Positions 1 to 10,384 of a stretch of DNA of 64,000 nt are shown one piece after another. The notes beneath the pieces were generated by a model. It had not been told where the DNA came from. It ran no database searches and saw only the letters and a list, made by a program, of their open reading frames with translations. Positions within the stretch are counted from its first letter, which is position 1, and each line of letters opens with the position of its first letter. Made by a program: the position numbers and the translations under genes. Where the stretch lies: positions 17,787,231 through 17,851,230 of the forward strand of contig OX463815.1 in NCBI GenBank assembly GCA_949825045.1, written 5' to 3'. The DNA is from Argyresthia goedartella. Taxonomy: Eukaryota; Arthropoda; Insecta; Lepidoptera; Argyresthiidae.

Positions 1-584
1 TGTTGGTAGCGGTCAAACAATATGACCCGGGCAATTTCATAATTGCCCGCCGTGACCGTTAGGTGACCGACCAACTCCTTCGGTTCACCCCGCAGTGCCA
101 TCAATAGTTGGGCCAACTTGTAGGCGTTGTCCAGGTCGTCCCGACCGTGGACTAGACTATCGAATAAATTGATGAATGCCGGCCACTCATCAATTGCCCC
201 ACCGAAGGCCGGAATCTCCAGGTGTGGCAGCCGTCCAACAACACCCTTAGGGGGCGGGTCTCCGCTACCCTCCCCGCGGTCATCCCGACGCGACCGCTTA
301 ATTTTTTCGGCGCGACGCTCGATGTCGCCCAAGCACTCCATCGCTTGGTCAGCATCCGCGCAGAGCTGCTTCACTGCAGCCACCGAAGCCTCATCCGTAA
401 GCCCGAGGGCTTCAGCCTCCGCGGCCAGCCGACACACCTTCCCGACGCGTGTCATTTTGTCCTCCACACGCTTGAGCAGGACATCGTCCATGTCAGGTCG
501 CTCCACATACTTGTGAGTATGGGCGAGCCATCTCATCTCCTCACGGACGCCATACCGCAGTACCGTCAAGGGCGAAGCTGCCAT
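1..584 (-). CDS. BEL/Pao retrotransposon Gag, N-terminal part, running off the left edge
   Basis: Read on the - strand, an ATG at 584 opens a frame that stays open for 194 codons to the edge of the window. The start is acidic and helical. Further on it reads HLEIPAFGGAIDEWPAF followed by DSLVHGRDDLDNAYKLAQL and LRGEPKELVGHL. This pattern (a substrate segment chosen by F..WP.F, then K..YL/L...L.G.A) is the DUF1759-type Gag core of BEL/Pao elements. Gag forms the particle in which the element RNA is reverse transcribed. Upstream on the same strand lie a 0.7-kb leader, a primer-binding site and an LTR, so this is the 5' end of a - strand element whose pol lies outside the window. No stop or frameshift is visible in this part. 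Family assignment is confident; activity cannot be judged. Confidence 0.85.
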   Translation of the reverse strand, partial: MAASPLTVLRYGVREEMRWLAHTHKYVERPDMDDVLLKRVEDKMTRVGKVCRLAAEAEALGLTDEASVAAVKQLCADADQAMECLGDIERRAEKIKRSRRDDRGEGSGDPPPKGVVGRLPHLEIPAFGGAIDEWPAFINLFDSLVHGRDDLDNAYKLAQLLMALRGEPKELVGHLTVTAGNYEIARVILFDRYQ

Positions 585-1259
585 GGTTACCAATTCAATT
601 GTTTCTGGTCCTATGCTTCACTACCGAACTAAGCACAGCCAGAGACCAGCACTTTCCCGTCAGCGCTGGGCACAGAAATTAAAACTAAGTTGTAAAAACC
701 AAGGCAACCACTAAAACAATTAAATCCTAAACAATATTTAATATGGTCGCCCTGTGGACATACACCTTATAAATATATACTCTAAATCAATTAGAGAATG
801 CCACCATATGGTACAATACAAATAACACATAAAAAGGTATTATAAAAAAAACTATTTTTCTAGAAGTGGCCCCTCCGATATGACCCACACTTCTTTTGAG
901 GTCAGCAAAATCAGCTTAATACCCCCTAAATAGCCCGACCCTGCTGTGTAAACCGAAATAACACTGCAGTACTATAGAACCCGACGTTCTACCGCAAGTA
1001 ATACAATCTAGTTACTTCGCAGAATGACTGTTCAATCTTTTATACAAACAGTAGTTTCCGACTACAAATTTATAATAACTGTTAACCAAATTGACACTTA
1101 TACTTTCACTAACCGAAAATGAACTTTAATTGTGGTGTACCGACCACAGACTCACTCACAAACAGATTGCCGGCCGATCTGAGATATTCTTTTCTCCCAA
1201 CTACAATGTGGCAAAAGGCAACCCTACAACCGTGAATCGATGATTTCCCACTAGGAAAA
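585..1259 (-). other. untranslated leader of the - strand BEL/Pao element
   Basis: This stretch separates the primer-binding site from the Gag start codon of the - strand BEL/Pao element. It is AT-rich from about 660 to 1110 and has no reading frame that resembles a protein. A leader of this size is usual for the group, so I assign it to the element by position. Confidence 0.6.
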
Positions 1260-1274
1260 CCGCGCCTGCTACCA
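1260..1274 (-). promoter_or_regulatory. primer-binding site of the - strand BEL/Pao element
   Basis: On the - strand the LTR ends in AATCA, followed by TTT and then TGGTAGCAGGCGCGG. A TGG start two to three bases inside the LTR is the signature of a tRNA primer-binding site. I did not identify the tRNA with certainty. Confidence 0.65.
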
Positions 1275-1277
1275 AAA

Positions 1278-1819
1278 TGATTAATTTCCACGCCTACCGA
1301 ACGGCGTGGAATCCTGAGGGGGTGGGCTTTTGCCAGCACGTGAGAGAATAGTGAGTTGAATGATTTTTACTGACCTTGTCGTCGCAGACCGGAGATCTAA
1401 AGCTCGATTCGAGACAGGAATGCGGGATAGGAGACAGTTTTGGGATAGGAGAGGAACCGAACCTTGCCGTCGCTGCCCGACGCTGTCGCCGGCGTGCTGC
1501 CTGCCGACACGTGGAGTCGCCGCTACCGATACGACGATGTCCACTTAACACGGATCACGTAACCGCTAACGCGAATCTCCTTATTTCCCGACGATGTGGT
1601 AGATTCACACTCCGACCAGGCCCGACGCCTGTATTTGGTAATTGGTACACCGAAATACCATCAATGGCACGATGCCTGAGCAGACATGTTTGTTCTCCCG
1701 ACGAGAAAAGATAACCTCCAATTTCTCCTCTCGTTTCGATACGAGTGACAGCTGCGGTCCGTTTCCGTTCCGAGTCGCGCAACAAGAGGAGGTGCGTTCC
1801 GAAGCATAAATATTAAACA
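1278..1819 (-). repeat. 5' LTR of the - strand BEL/Pao element
   Basis: On the - strand the segment starts TGTTTAATATTTATGCTTCG and ends AATCA, giving the TG...CA ends of an LTR (about 542 bp). Its first ~45 bases and several later blocks match, in reverse complement, the LTR at 6788-7232. The two LTRs are clearly diverged, so they belong to different copies of one family. Short ORFs here are chance frames. Confidence 0.75.
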
Positions 1820-1842
1820 ACAAGGGATGTCCAACTAACTCC

Positions 1843-2119
1843 GGAGCGTGACGGGATTTTCCGGCAGAAGTACGTCGACTTCATGCGGGAATACGAGTCG
1901 CTCGGCCACATGTCGGTTTCGGGTATCGACTGGAAGCGTGAAGACCACTGCTTCCTGCCTCATCACGCGGTCTTGAGGACCCCGGAGGGCAAAATACGGG
2001 TAGTGTTCGATGGATCGGCATCAACATCTAACGGCATGAACCTGAACCAGTGTTTGCATTCAGGGCCGAAGTTGAACCATGACATCGCGGATGTTATCAC
2101 ACGGTTCCGTAGACAACCG
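1843..2119 (+). repeat. displaced duplicate of a BEL/Pao reverse-transcriptase segment
   Basis: This segment is almost identical to 3680-3952, which lies in its proper place in pol. It encodes the RT entry region containing HMSVSGIDWKREDHCFLPHH and VVFDGSASTSNGMNLNQCL. The displaced copy keeps the frame across the VFDGS segment, whereas the in-place copy has lost one base there. The copy is joined directly to Gag zinc-knuckle sequence at about 2120, so the order is wrong for an element. Confidence 0.85.
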
Positions 2120-2869
2120 TATAATTTAAGGCGCTCGGGGTAGCTGCCCGCAGGAAGATAGTCTTCCGTCACCGATTGTGTTTCGGTTGTTTGGGGCCGC
2201 ACACGCTGAGCGAGTGCTCGCGCGCGTTCCCCTGTGAGTGCTGTGGTGGCAAGCACCACATAGTGTTGTGCCTGAATCGGTCAGGCCCTTCGGACGGTCA
2301 CCAGGGCCGGACTCAGGTTGGTCGGCCACAGGGCCCAACCAGGGCCGGACCCAGTCCCCCTCCGGGCAACGGGAGTCTCCAATGGGGTGACTGGGGTACC
2401 CGCGGACGGGACCCCCCCCCGAGGGGAAAGGGGCAGCGCGGGGGGTAACATGCGGGATAGCCGGGGTTCGATCGCCGCTGTCCACGGTCAGCCAGGACTT
2501 CGGGCCGCTGGCTCACCGCGTGTTACGGGCGGGTGTCAGATGGCACCTATGAGTAGCGCGAAGGCTGGGAGTCCACCACCTTCTGCGCCACCCTGCCCGT
2601 CGCTCTGGGAGGCGAACAGTCGGATGTCGCCCCCATTCCTAGAGCGCCCCAGGTTGGATCCGCTCTCCCCCATTCATCCACGGTGCGCACCGGGCACACC
2701 GTACACCGTCCGGTATGATCGGATACCGGGACAACGAGGGGCCTATTATACGGGTTGGGACCCCTTGATGCACATACGGTCTGATATGCCGGTTGCATAT
2801 CAGCAGCCGAGTTACTCCGAGGCCGACGGAGGTCTCAGCGGGTTCGGATCCCGCGGAGGTTCCCGCTAG
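2120..2869 (+). pseudogene. BEL/Pao Gag C-terminus with two zinc knuckles (degenerate)
   Basis: The + frame from about 2170 reads CFGCLGPHTLSEC and then CECCGGKHHIVLC. Both fit the Cys-Cys-His-Cys knuckles that bind genomic RNA at the end of BEL/Pao Gag. The frame ends at 2448. A second, shifted frame (2318-2869) continues as a Pro/Gly/Ser-rich tail ending just before the protease region. No intact Gag start is present because the upstream part is replaced by the displaced RT segment. It is a broken copy; the identification rests on the knuckles and the pol that follows. Confidence 0.75.
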
Positions 2870-2914
2870 GGACACGCCGCCCACTTACAGGGTGCCGCCA
2901 CTCCACAGACGGTC

Positions 2915-4629
2915 ATGCTCCCCACCGCCTCTGTGATAGCGTGGAGTTCGGACGGCAATTCATATGTGGCACGAAAACTATTGGACTCGGGGGCCCAGGA
3001 GTGCTTAGTCTCGTGCAACCTTGTAAGATGGTTGGGCATTTCGGTAAGGGCGTATCCACATTCCATTCGGGGAATTGGGAACACGGAAGTCGGTTCCGTT
3101 AAGGGAGTATGTCGGATTACTCTCTCGTCACGGGTGGATTCATCGGTGAATCTGACGGTCACGGCATTAGTCATGCCTAATGTGATGGGCTCACACCCTC
3201 ACGTACGGTTGTCGCCCTCGGTGCGACAGTTGGTCGCTGGGTTGTCACTGGCTGACCCGGAGTTTGATATTCCGGGCCCAGTAGACATTTTATTGGGTGT
3301 TGATGCCTTGGGATACCTGTTAGTGCCAGGTGTCCACGTGTTGCAGGCGACTGGTCTGGTTTCGGTCAACACCAGACTGGGCCATGCGGTAATGGTTCCG
3401 GTCATGCCGGCTGCCCCACGCCTAGCGACTAGTAGTCCCTTATTCGGTTCTGTAATCTCTGAGGTGATACAGAAGTTTTGGGAGGTGGAGGAACCACTTA
3501 CGGTCCGCCGGTTGGACCCGGTTGAAGAAGAGTGTGAACAGTTTTATCGGAACAATACTGGTCGCCTTCGGTCAGGTCGATTTCTCACACGTCTTCCATT
3601 CCGGAGTGATCGCCCACCGCTGGGCAGTTCACACCATGCAGCCGAGACGCGGCTTCTGTCGATGGAACGACGCATGAAGCGTGACGGGATTTTCCGGCAG
3701 AAGTACGTCGACTTCATGCGGGAATACGAGTCGCTCGGCCACATGTCGGTTTCGGGTATCGACTGGAAGCGTGAAGACCACTGCTTCCTGCCTCATCACG
3801 CGGTCTTGAAGACCCCGGAGGGCAAAATACGGGTAGTGTTCGATGGATCGGATCCACATCTAACGGCATGAACCTGAACCAGTGTTTGCATTCAGGGCCG
3901 AAGTTGAACCATGACATCGCGGATGTTATCACACGGTTCCGTCGACACAATGTTGTGTTTGTAGCTGACATCCGGATGATGTTTAGGCAGACGGTCATTC
4001 ACCCTGACGATAGACGGTATCAGCTGATACTGTGGCGAGAGAACCCAGATCAGCCCATCAAGGTGTACGAGCTGAACACCAACTCGTACGGGCTACCGTC
4101 TAGTCCTTATTTGGCGATTCGCACTCTGCGGGAGTAAGTGGATCGAGAACGGTTAAATTTCCCTAGAGGAGCAGCGATCCTGGAGCAGGATCTCTACGTG
4201 GACGATATCTGTACCGGTGCAGATTCCGTAGAGGAGGCGCTCGCTCGACGGAACGAGCTAGTTGAGCTCTTACGGGGTGGAGGTTACGAGCTCCGGAAAT
4301 GGATGTCGAACTCTCCAGAGTTACTGTCTGGTCTTCCGGATGACTACCAGCAGGATCCCCACATTTTCGAAAATCTAGAAAATCCGAATATGTTGTCGGT
4401 ATTAGGCGTCTAGTACCAGCCGGTGTCAGACATGTTTTCATATCGGGTCGAGTTGGACTCCCCGAAGTTGTGGACGAAACGGAACGTCCTTTCAACGGTG
4501 GCTAGGACATTTGATCCAAACGGGTGGATCACCCCGGTAACATTTCAGCTCAAGTGTATTATGCAGCAATTGTGGTCTGCTGAGCTGAAATGGGACGACC
4601 CGATCGGCGGGTCATTGAGCTCAGAGTAG
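2915..4629 (+). pseudogene. BEL/Pao pol: aspartic protease and reverse transcriptase (broken)
   Basis: The frame opens in the protease, where LLDSGAQECLVS supplies the catalytic Asp-Ser-Gly. It then runs into RT with YESLGHM, LPHHAVLKTPEGKIRVVFDGS, motif A around VFVADIRMMFRQ and motif C as YVDD at 4195-4206. Protease matures the polyprotein and RT copies the element RNA. The copy is dead: a one-base loss near 3853 shifts the frame after VFDGS, a TAA at 4135 follows LAIRTLRE, a TAG at 4411 interrupts the palm-thumb connection, and another TAG sits at 4627. After each of the three stops the same frame can be picked up again for some distance, so they are point changes rather than large deletions. 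Confidence 0.88.
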
Positions 4630-4639
4630 GAATCGTTCT

Positions 4640-5489
4640 TTTCGACCCTCCCTGGCATCAATCGGATTTCACTGCCACGGAGGTTGGTCCCCACCAAACG
4701 ACACAGCGCCACCCTGCATGGGTTTTGCGATGCCTCGGAGAAGGGCTACGGAGCTGCGGTGTATCTGCGTACGGTCGACTCCTCGGGGGAGGTTAATGTG
4801 CGGGTTGGTCAAGGCCAAGAGCAAGGTTGCGCCGTTGCGCACTCGCCTGACCATTCCCAAATTAGAGCTTTCGGGAGCGGCTCTCCTGACTCGTCTGCTC
4901 AACCACACGATGACGGTTCTTCGTGGGGCAATAGCGTTAGAAGATACGGTCTACGCTTGGACGGACAGCCAGATCGTGTTATGCTGGCTGAAGGCTTCAG
5001 TTCACAAGCTGGAGATTTTTGTGGCGAATCGGTTTTCGCAGATTTTGAATTCGGAGGTTCCCTTAATCTGGAGACATGTTCCAGGGGAAATGAACCCAGC
5101 AGACTGTGCGTCTCGTGGGTGTCACGCTCCGGAGTTAGTTGGACATCCCTTGTGGTGGGGTCCAAAATGGTTGACTCAAGCCGAATCGGATTGGCCAATG
5201 AGTCCACGCGTTACCTCGGCGAACGGCGCCTTGACAGTTGGTGTCTGTACGACGCAACTAGAGCCGGAAGAGGAGTTCAGCCTGCTGGAACGGTACAGCT
5301 CGCTCGACAAGCTGGTCAATGTGAACGCCTGGATCTTCCGATTTGCGCGGAATTGTCGCAATTCTGAGGCGCAACGAGTGCGGACACAGCTCCTGACACC
5401 ACGGGAACGGAACCATGCGTTGTTCGCATTGGTACGGAACGTGCAGACGGTGCACTTTAAGTCCGAACTGGACATTCTGAGACGTTGAC
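4640..5489 (+). pseudogene. BEL/Pao pol: RNase H-like region and linker (broken)
   Basis: After a frameshift the + frame reads LHGFCDASEKGYGAAVYLR, the start of the RNase H fold with its first acidic residue. TKLELSGA-like residues and YAWTDSQIVLCWL follow, with Asp in the DS motif, then WRHVPGEMNPADCASRG. These are the standard RNase H landmarks of BEL/Pao pol, which degrade the RNA strand during cDNA synthesis. The landmarks are split over two frames (4684 and 4718 onward), and the frame ends with TGA near 5486. Confidence 0.82.
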
Positions 5490-6756
5490 GCGTCCAACTG
5501 AAGGGAGCTGTGGCTCGGCTCAACCCGTTCATTGACCCTCAAGGATTGCTGAGGGTAGGAGGTCGGCTGCGGAATGCCAACCTGCCTTATGCGGCTCGCC
5601 ACCCGTTGTTACTCCCTAGGAAAGGGAAGTTGGTCGAACTGTTGATACAGGATCGACACATTCGGAATGGGCATGTCGGATGCCACGCCTTGATGGCGTT
5701 TCTCCAACGCGAGTTCTGGATTCTATCGGGAAGACGCTTAGTGCGTAGCGTCGTATTTCGGTGCCTGCCTTGTTATCGGGCCAAGACGGCTACGATGCAG
5801 CCCCAGATGGGCGATTTGCCCTCGGATAGGGTTAACGAAATCCGGCCCTTTGCGGATGTCGGAACGGATTTCGCGGGACCATTCATGGTCAAGTCTTCAC
5901 AGTTACGGAACGCCAGATTAGTGAAGGCATACCTGTGCGTCTTCGTGTGCTTGGCCACGAAGGCAGTCCACTTGGAGGTGGTCAGTTACCTCGCTACGGA
6001 GGCATTTATCGCATGTCTGGATCGGTTCGTCTCACGAAGGGGCCTCCCGTCATTAATCCGTTCGGACAACGGCACAAATTTTGTCGGAGCCAGGCGATAT
6101 CTGCAGGAGGTCACTCAATTCCTGAACGGTAACCAGGACGCCATCGGTACGGCTTGCTCCCGACGAGGGATTGAATGGGTTTTCAGTCCGCCGGGATGTC
6201 CTCATTGGGGAGGAATTTTTGAGGCTGCGGTTAAATCGGCTAAGTCGCACCTGACGAGGATCATCGGTGAGACCTCTCTACGCTTTGAAGAGCTTGCGAC
6301 GCTGTTCTGTAAAATTGAAATGACACTGAACTCGCGTCCGTTGTGCCCGCTCAGTTCGGATCCAAATGATTTGGAAGCGTTGACGCCGGGTCACTTCCTG
6401 ATAGGTCAGCCCCTTAACGCCCTGCCAGGATACCCATTCGGTGATGTTAAGTTAAGTCGGTTAACTAGGTGGCAATGTTGCAGCAGATGGCTCAAGATTT
6501 TTGGAAACGGTGGTCCCTTGAGTACTTGCACATCTTGCAGCAGCGCCTTAAGCGGACTGACCGGACGAGCCTCCCTCAAGTCGGTGATTTGGTGCTGATT
6601 AAGGATGCGAACCTGCCATCATTGAGATGGAGACGAGGACGGATCGTCAATTTGTACACGGGTCGGGATGGCACGCCTCGATCAGCAGAAGTCAAGGTGG
6701 GGTACTCGGTCCTCAAGAGAGCGGTCGCAACACTTTCTCGCCTTCCTATTGATTAG
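5490..6756 (+). pseudogene. BEL/Pao pol: integrase and C-terminal DUF5641-like region (frameshifted)
   Basis: The region shows the His-His-Cys-Cys zinc module (HIRNGHVGCH ... CLPCYR) and then the DDE core. First Asp is in DVGTDFAGP, second in IRSDNGTNF, and Glu in HWGGIFEAAVKSAK. It is followed by LNSRPLCPL and, after a frameshift near 6475, by VGDLVLIKDANLPSLRWRRGRI, typical of the DUF5641 tail. Integrase joins the cDNA to host DNA. The frame ends at 6756, about 30 bp before the 3' LTR. Only the shift near 6475 is obvious in this part, so it is better kept than the RT. Confidence 0.88.
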
Positions 6757-6787
6757 GGACAGGTTTGGGCCTGTCCGGGCGGGTGAC

Positions 6788-7232
6788 TGTTTAATATTTA
6801 TGCTTCGGAACGCACCTTTTTTTTGTTGCGCGATCGGACCGCGAGTGATCGGAACGGAACTAGCTAGCTGTCACTTGCATAGAAACGAAATGACGAGTTA
6901 GAGGTTAACTTTGGCACATGGAAAATTTGTCGGCGCCAGCATCGGGAAGCTTGGCTGAATGTTAATTATAATAATCACGGAACAATCGTCTGGAAATAAG
7001 CAGATTTCACGTCATCGTAGTGAGTGCTTCGTGCTGTGAAAGGTTGAAGTGGTTCGGTCACCAATTCGTCACGTTTGGAGAGCGACCCTTGTAGTCAGCA
7101 TCATCACGACAGCAACAGCAGCGGGCTACGATTCGAGTAAGATTCGACTCCCAACACCCCCCACCCTGGTGTTCCTCATCCCGTATTCCTGCCTCGAATT
7201 GAGCTTTCGAATGCCGGTCCACGGCGTCAAGG
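6788..7232 (+). repeat. 3' LTR of the + strand BEL/Pao element (truncated)
   Basis: It starts TGTTTAATATTTATGCTTCG directly after a G-rich tract (GGGCGGGTGAC) suited to act as the polypurine primer. It parallels the inverted LTR at 1278-1819 up to the shared block CAAGGTCAGTA. Beyond that the match stops, so the 3' end is lost or diverged. The outer end is about 35 bp from the next element. Confidence 0.7.
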
Positions 7233-7266
7233 TCAGTACTGCTTTGTGACATTCCACAGAAAAACA

Positions 7267-8396
7267 TGTCGTGTAGCGCGATACGAACCTAACCAGAACC
7301 TAACAGAAAACAACCAGGATAAAATTTAGTAGTGACGGTTTATTAGAGTTATTTACAGAGATGAATATAGAACAATGATTCGAAGATGAGGATGGATGAA
7401 ATGAGGACAGGTTTTTATAAAATACAGATTAGGTATTAAAAAAAAGAAGCGGAGGACACGCGAGTAGGAGACCGATGGAGTGATGACCAGGATGCAGGTG
7501 TAGCCGAGAACGGGTAGATGACGAGGAGACTCAGCACAGCGCTGAGCAGGGTTGAGGCTCGCAGGATCGCGTTGCAGTAACGGCTCGCAGGATCACGTTG
7601 TAGGAACGGCTCGCAGGATCGCGTTGTAGGAACGGCTCGCAGGATCGCGTTTGTAGGAACGGCTCGCAGGATCGCGTTTGTAGGAACGGCTCGCAGGATC
7701 CCGTTTGTAGGAACGGCTCGCAGGATCGCGTTGTAGGAACGGCTCGCAGGATCGCGTTGTAGGAACGGCTCGCAGGATCCCGGGGTAGTGCGACCCCGGG
7801 ATAAGGCCTTTAGGTGGTTCTTCTCGCTCAGAAGCTGACGTGAGACTCCAGAATTTCAGAAATGTTCCGCTCTTATACCCTTTTTGGAGAGTTCTAAAAA
7901 TTATTTAAATTAAACGTAATTTTTGTGAGTGGCCAAGAGAGAAAAAGTATTTTTGTAAAAGTATTAAAGCAAACATATCAGACCGCTAACGAGTTTGAAT
8001 GGACATTGCCATGACAACCAGATAAACAACGACATCAACACATGTCAAACTTTGGTTTCAGGCTCGTAATACGGAAAACAACAAGAAAACCATGAAGTAA
8101 ATGAAGTAACAATGAATATAAAAAGGTAGCGCACCAGCGCGCACGAAGCCCGAGATTGCAGAGTTTCGGAGAAAGCCAAATACAAGGACACCAAAGGTAA
8201 ACCCCTTCGCTATCGATTTAGAAGTGCTGATAGTGTGAAAATATGAAGCGAAAATGATTTGTTAATGTGTTCTTATGGTTTAAAATGTTACAGGGTCCTA
8301 TGAAAATAAAGGTGATACCAAATAACAAGCTGTACAGCTCAGCAAGTATCCAGCTGAAAATCCTGAAAAATGACATGTAAGTAGTATAACACTACA
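7267..8396 (-). repeat. 3' LTR of copy B
   Basis: About 1130 bp with TG...CA ends. It contains nine ~27-bp repeats of the type GGCTCGCAGGATCGCGTT (7552-7785), closed by a GC-rich hairpin whose arms are CCCGGGGT and ACCCCGGG. Confidence 0.88.
7552..7800. repeat. 27-bp minisatellite inside the LTR (9 copies) with terminal hairpin
   Basis: The unit GGCTCGCAGGATC followed by a variable CGCGTT(T)GTAGGAAC is repeated about nine times. The array ends in CCCGGGGTAGTGCGACCCCGGG, which can fold on itself. The same array occurs in the other three LTRs with different copy numbers. Confidence 0.9.
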
Positions 8397-8414
8397 TTTT
8401 CCCCCCGACCCTGG
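8397..8414 (-). promoter_or_regulatory. polypurine tract of copy B
   Basis: On the - strand a run CCAGGGTCGGGGGGAAAA ends exactly at the start of the 3' LTR. This is where second-strand synthesis would be primed. The same tract is at 17051-17068 in copy A. Confidence 0.8.
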
Positions 8415-9263
8415 AAAAATTTTTGACTCTGCAAAAATTTTGATATGTACAAAAATAAACCAGAAAAACACAGCTTTGCAGAAACAGACATCAACTGGCA
8501 AAATCAGATATACCATCTCTTACATTCATCATCTTCATTCAGGTAAGGGTGGAGTTCACATTCAATGATTACCACTCTAAAAGTGTGTTTTCAAAAGGAC
8601 ATTCAGGCTTACTTAAGGAGTAGTCATCCGCTCCTGCGTGGAAAAAAAAAATAAGTAGAGGTAAAGAGAAACAAATTAATCCTAAGGTAGCTTTAGTCGC
8701 TTTGCCTTAAGATTAAGAACGGCCAGAGCGGTAGAGCTCGAAGCCAGAGATCAGCCACATCGCCAACGAGATGTGTCTGAAATAAAGAATATACATATAT
8801 ACAAATTAACAGTTAATAGAAGTTAAGAAAATTTATGCTACTTACATGCAAAAATTTTACCTCTTTCCGGTTATCCAGAATAAAAATATTAAAGTGATGA
8901 AGTGAAGTGAAGTGAAGTAATGTAAGTTAAATGTAGGCCTAAATATAATCCAGATGAGTTGAAAAACTAGATGAAGTTTTGTTTTAGAATTTGGAAAATA
9001 TTTAGGCTAATTTTTTCCGCCCTTTCCATTGTTATAGTTAAGTGTAGAGTCAAGTGTTATAGAAGTAAAGTGAAGTGAAGTAATGTAAGTTTAATGTAGG
9101 CCTAAATATAATCCAGATGACTTGAAAAACTAGATGAAGTTTTGTTTTAGAATTTGGAAAATGTGAAAAGGATGAATAGATAAAGATTTAAGGGTGAAAG
9201 AGAAAGCAAATCAAAGGGAAAGAGACAAGGCGCAGAAAAGGTGAAGAGTGGAGAAGAACTTTT

Positions 9264-9276
9264 ACGTTGGGCACCA
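9264..9276 (-). promoter_or_regulatory. primer-binding site of copy B, tRNA-Lys-like
   Basis: Three bases inside the 5' LTR the - strand reads TGGTGCCCAACGT. Its complement ends ACGTTGGGCACCA, which differs at one position from the 3' end of insect tRNA-Lys as I remember it (ACGTTGGGCGCCA). Many insect Ty3/gypsy elements use tRNA-Lys. Confidence 0.75.
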
Positions 9277-9279
9277 AAA

Positions 9280-10380
9280 TGTCGTGTGAAGATATTTACC
9301 TAACCAGAACCTAACAGAAAACAACCAGGATAAAATTTAGTAGTGACGGTTTATTAGAGTTATTTACAGAGATGAATATAGAAAAATGATTCGAAGATGA
9401 GGATGGATGAAATGAGGACAGGTTTTTATAAAATACAGATTAGGTATTAAAAAAAAGAAGCGGAGGACACGCGAGTAGGAGACCGATGGAGTGATGACCA
9501 GGATGCAGGTGTAGCCGAGAACGGGTAGATGACGAGGAGACTCAGCGCAGCGCTGAGCAGGGTTGAGGCTCGCAGGATCGCGTTGCAGTAACGGCTCGCA
9601 GGATCACGTTGTAGGAACGGCTCGCAGGATCGCGTTGTAGGAACGGCTCGCAGGATCGCGTTTGTAGGAACGGCTCGCAGGATCCCGTTTGTAGGAACGG
9701 CTCGCAGGATCCCGTTTGTAGGAACGGCTCGCAGGATCGCGTTGTAGGAACTGCTCGCAGGATCCCGGGGTAGTGCGACCCCGATATAAGGCCTTTAGGT
9801 GGTTCTTCTCGCTCAGAAGCTGACGTGAGACTCCAGAATTTCAGAAATGTTCCGCTCTTATACCCTTTTTGGAGAGTTCTAAAAATTATTTAAATTAAAC
9901 GTAATTTTTGTGAGTGGCCAAGAGAGAAAAAGTATTTTTGTAAAAGTATTGAAGCAAACATATCAGACCGCTAACGAGTTTGAATGGACATTGCCATGAC
10001 AACCAGATAAACAACGACATCAACACATGTCAAACTTTGGTTTCAGGCTCGTAATACGGAAAACAATAAGAAAACCATGAAGTAAATGAAGTAACAATGA
10101 ATATAAAAAGGTAGCGCACGAGCGCGCACGAAGCCTGAGATTGCAGAGTTTCGGAGAAAGCCAAATACAAGGTCACCAAAGGTAAACCCCTTCGCTATCG
10201 ATTTAGAAGTGCTGATAGTGTGAAAATATGAAGCGAAAATGATTTTTAATGTGTTCTTATGGTTTAAAACGTTACAGGGTCCTATGAAAATAAAGGTGAT
10301 ACCAAATAACAAGCTGTACAGCTCAGCAAGTATCCAGCTGAAAATCCTGAAAAATGACATGTAAGTAGCATAACACTACA
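9280..10380 (-). repeat. 5' LTR of copy B
   Basis: About 1101 bp, nearly the same as the LTR at 7267-8396 except for one repeat unit fewer in the 27-bp array (8 copies at 9567-9775) and scattered changes. The hairpin arm after the array is altered (CCCCGATA instead of CCCCGGGA). Confidence 0.88.
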
Positions 10381-10384
10381 AACA

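Larger units (their letters stand above)
7267..10380 (-). mobile_element. Ty3/gypsy-family element, internally deleted (copy B)
   Basis: Two direct repeats (7267-8396 and 9280-10380) with TGTCGTGT...ACTACA ends enclose only about 880 bp. The element is flanked by AACA on both sides (7263-7266 and 10381-10384), a 4-bp target duplication normal for Ty3/gypsy. Its orientation is set by a polypurine tract beside the left LTR and a primer-binding site beside the right LTR. The interior matches the ends of the larger copy at 15869-28312 but lacks gag and pol, so it could only be mobilised by another copy. A near-tandem duplication of ~95 bp lies at 8895-9002 and 9066-9160. Confidence 0.9.

Noticed and set aside
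7552..7785. Possible CRISPR-like array
   Set aside because: Units are directly adjacent with no unique spacers, and the array lies inside an LTR of a eukaryotic element.
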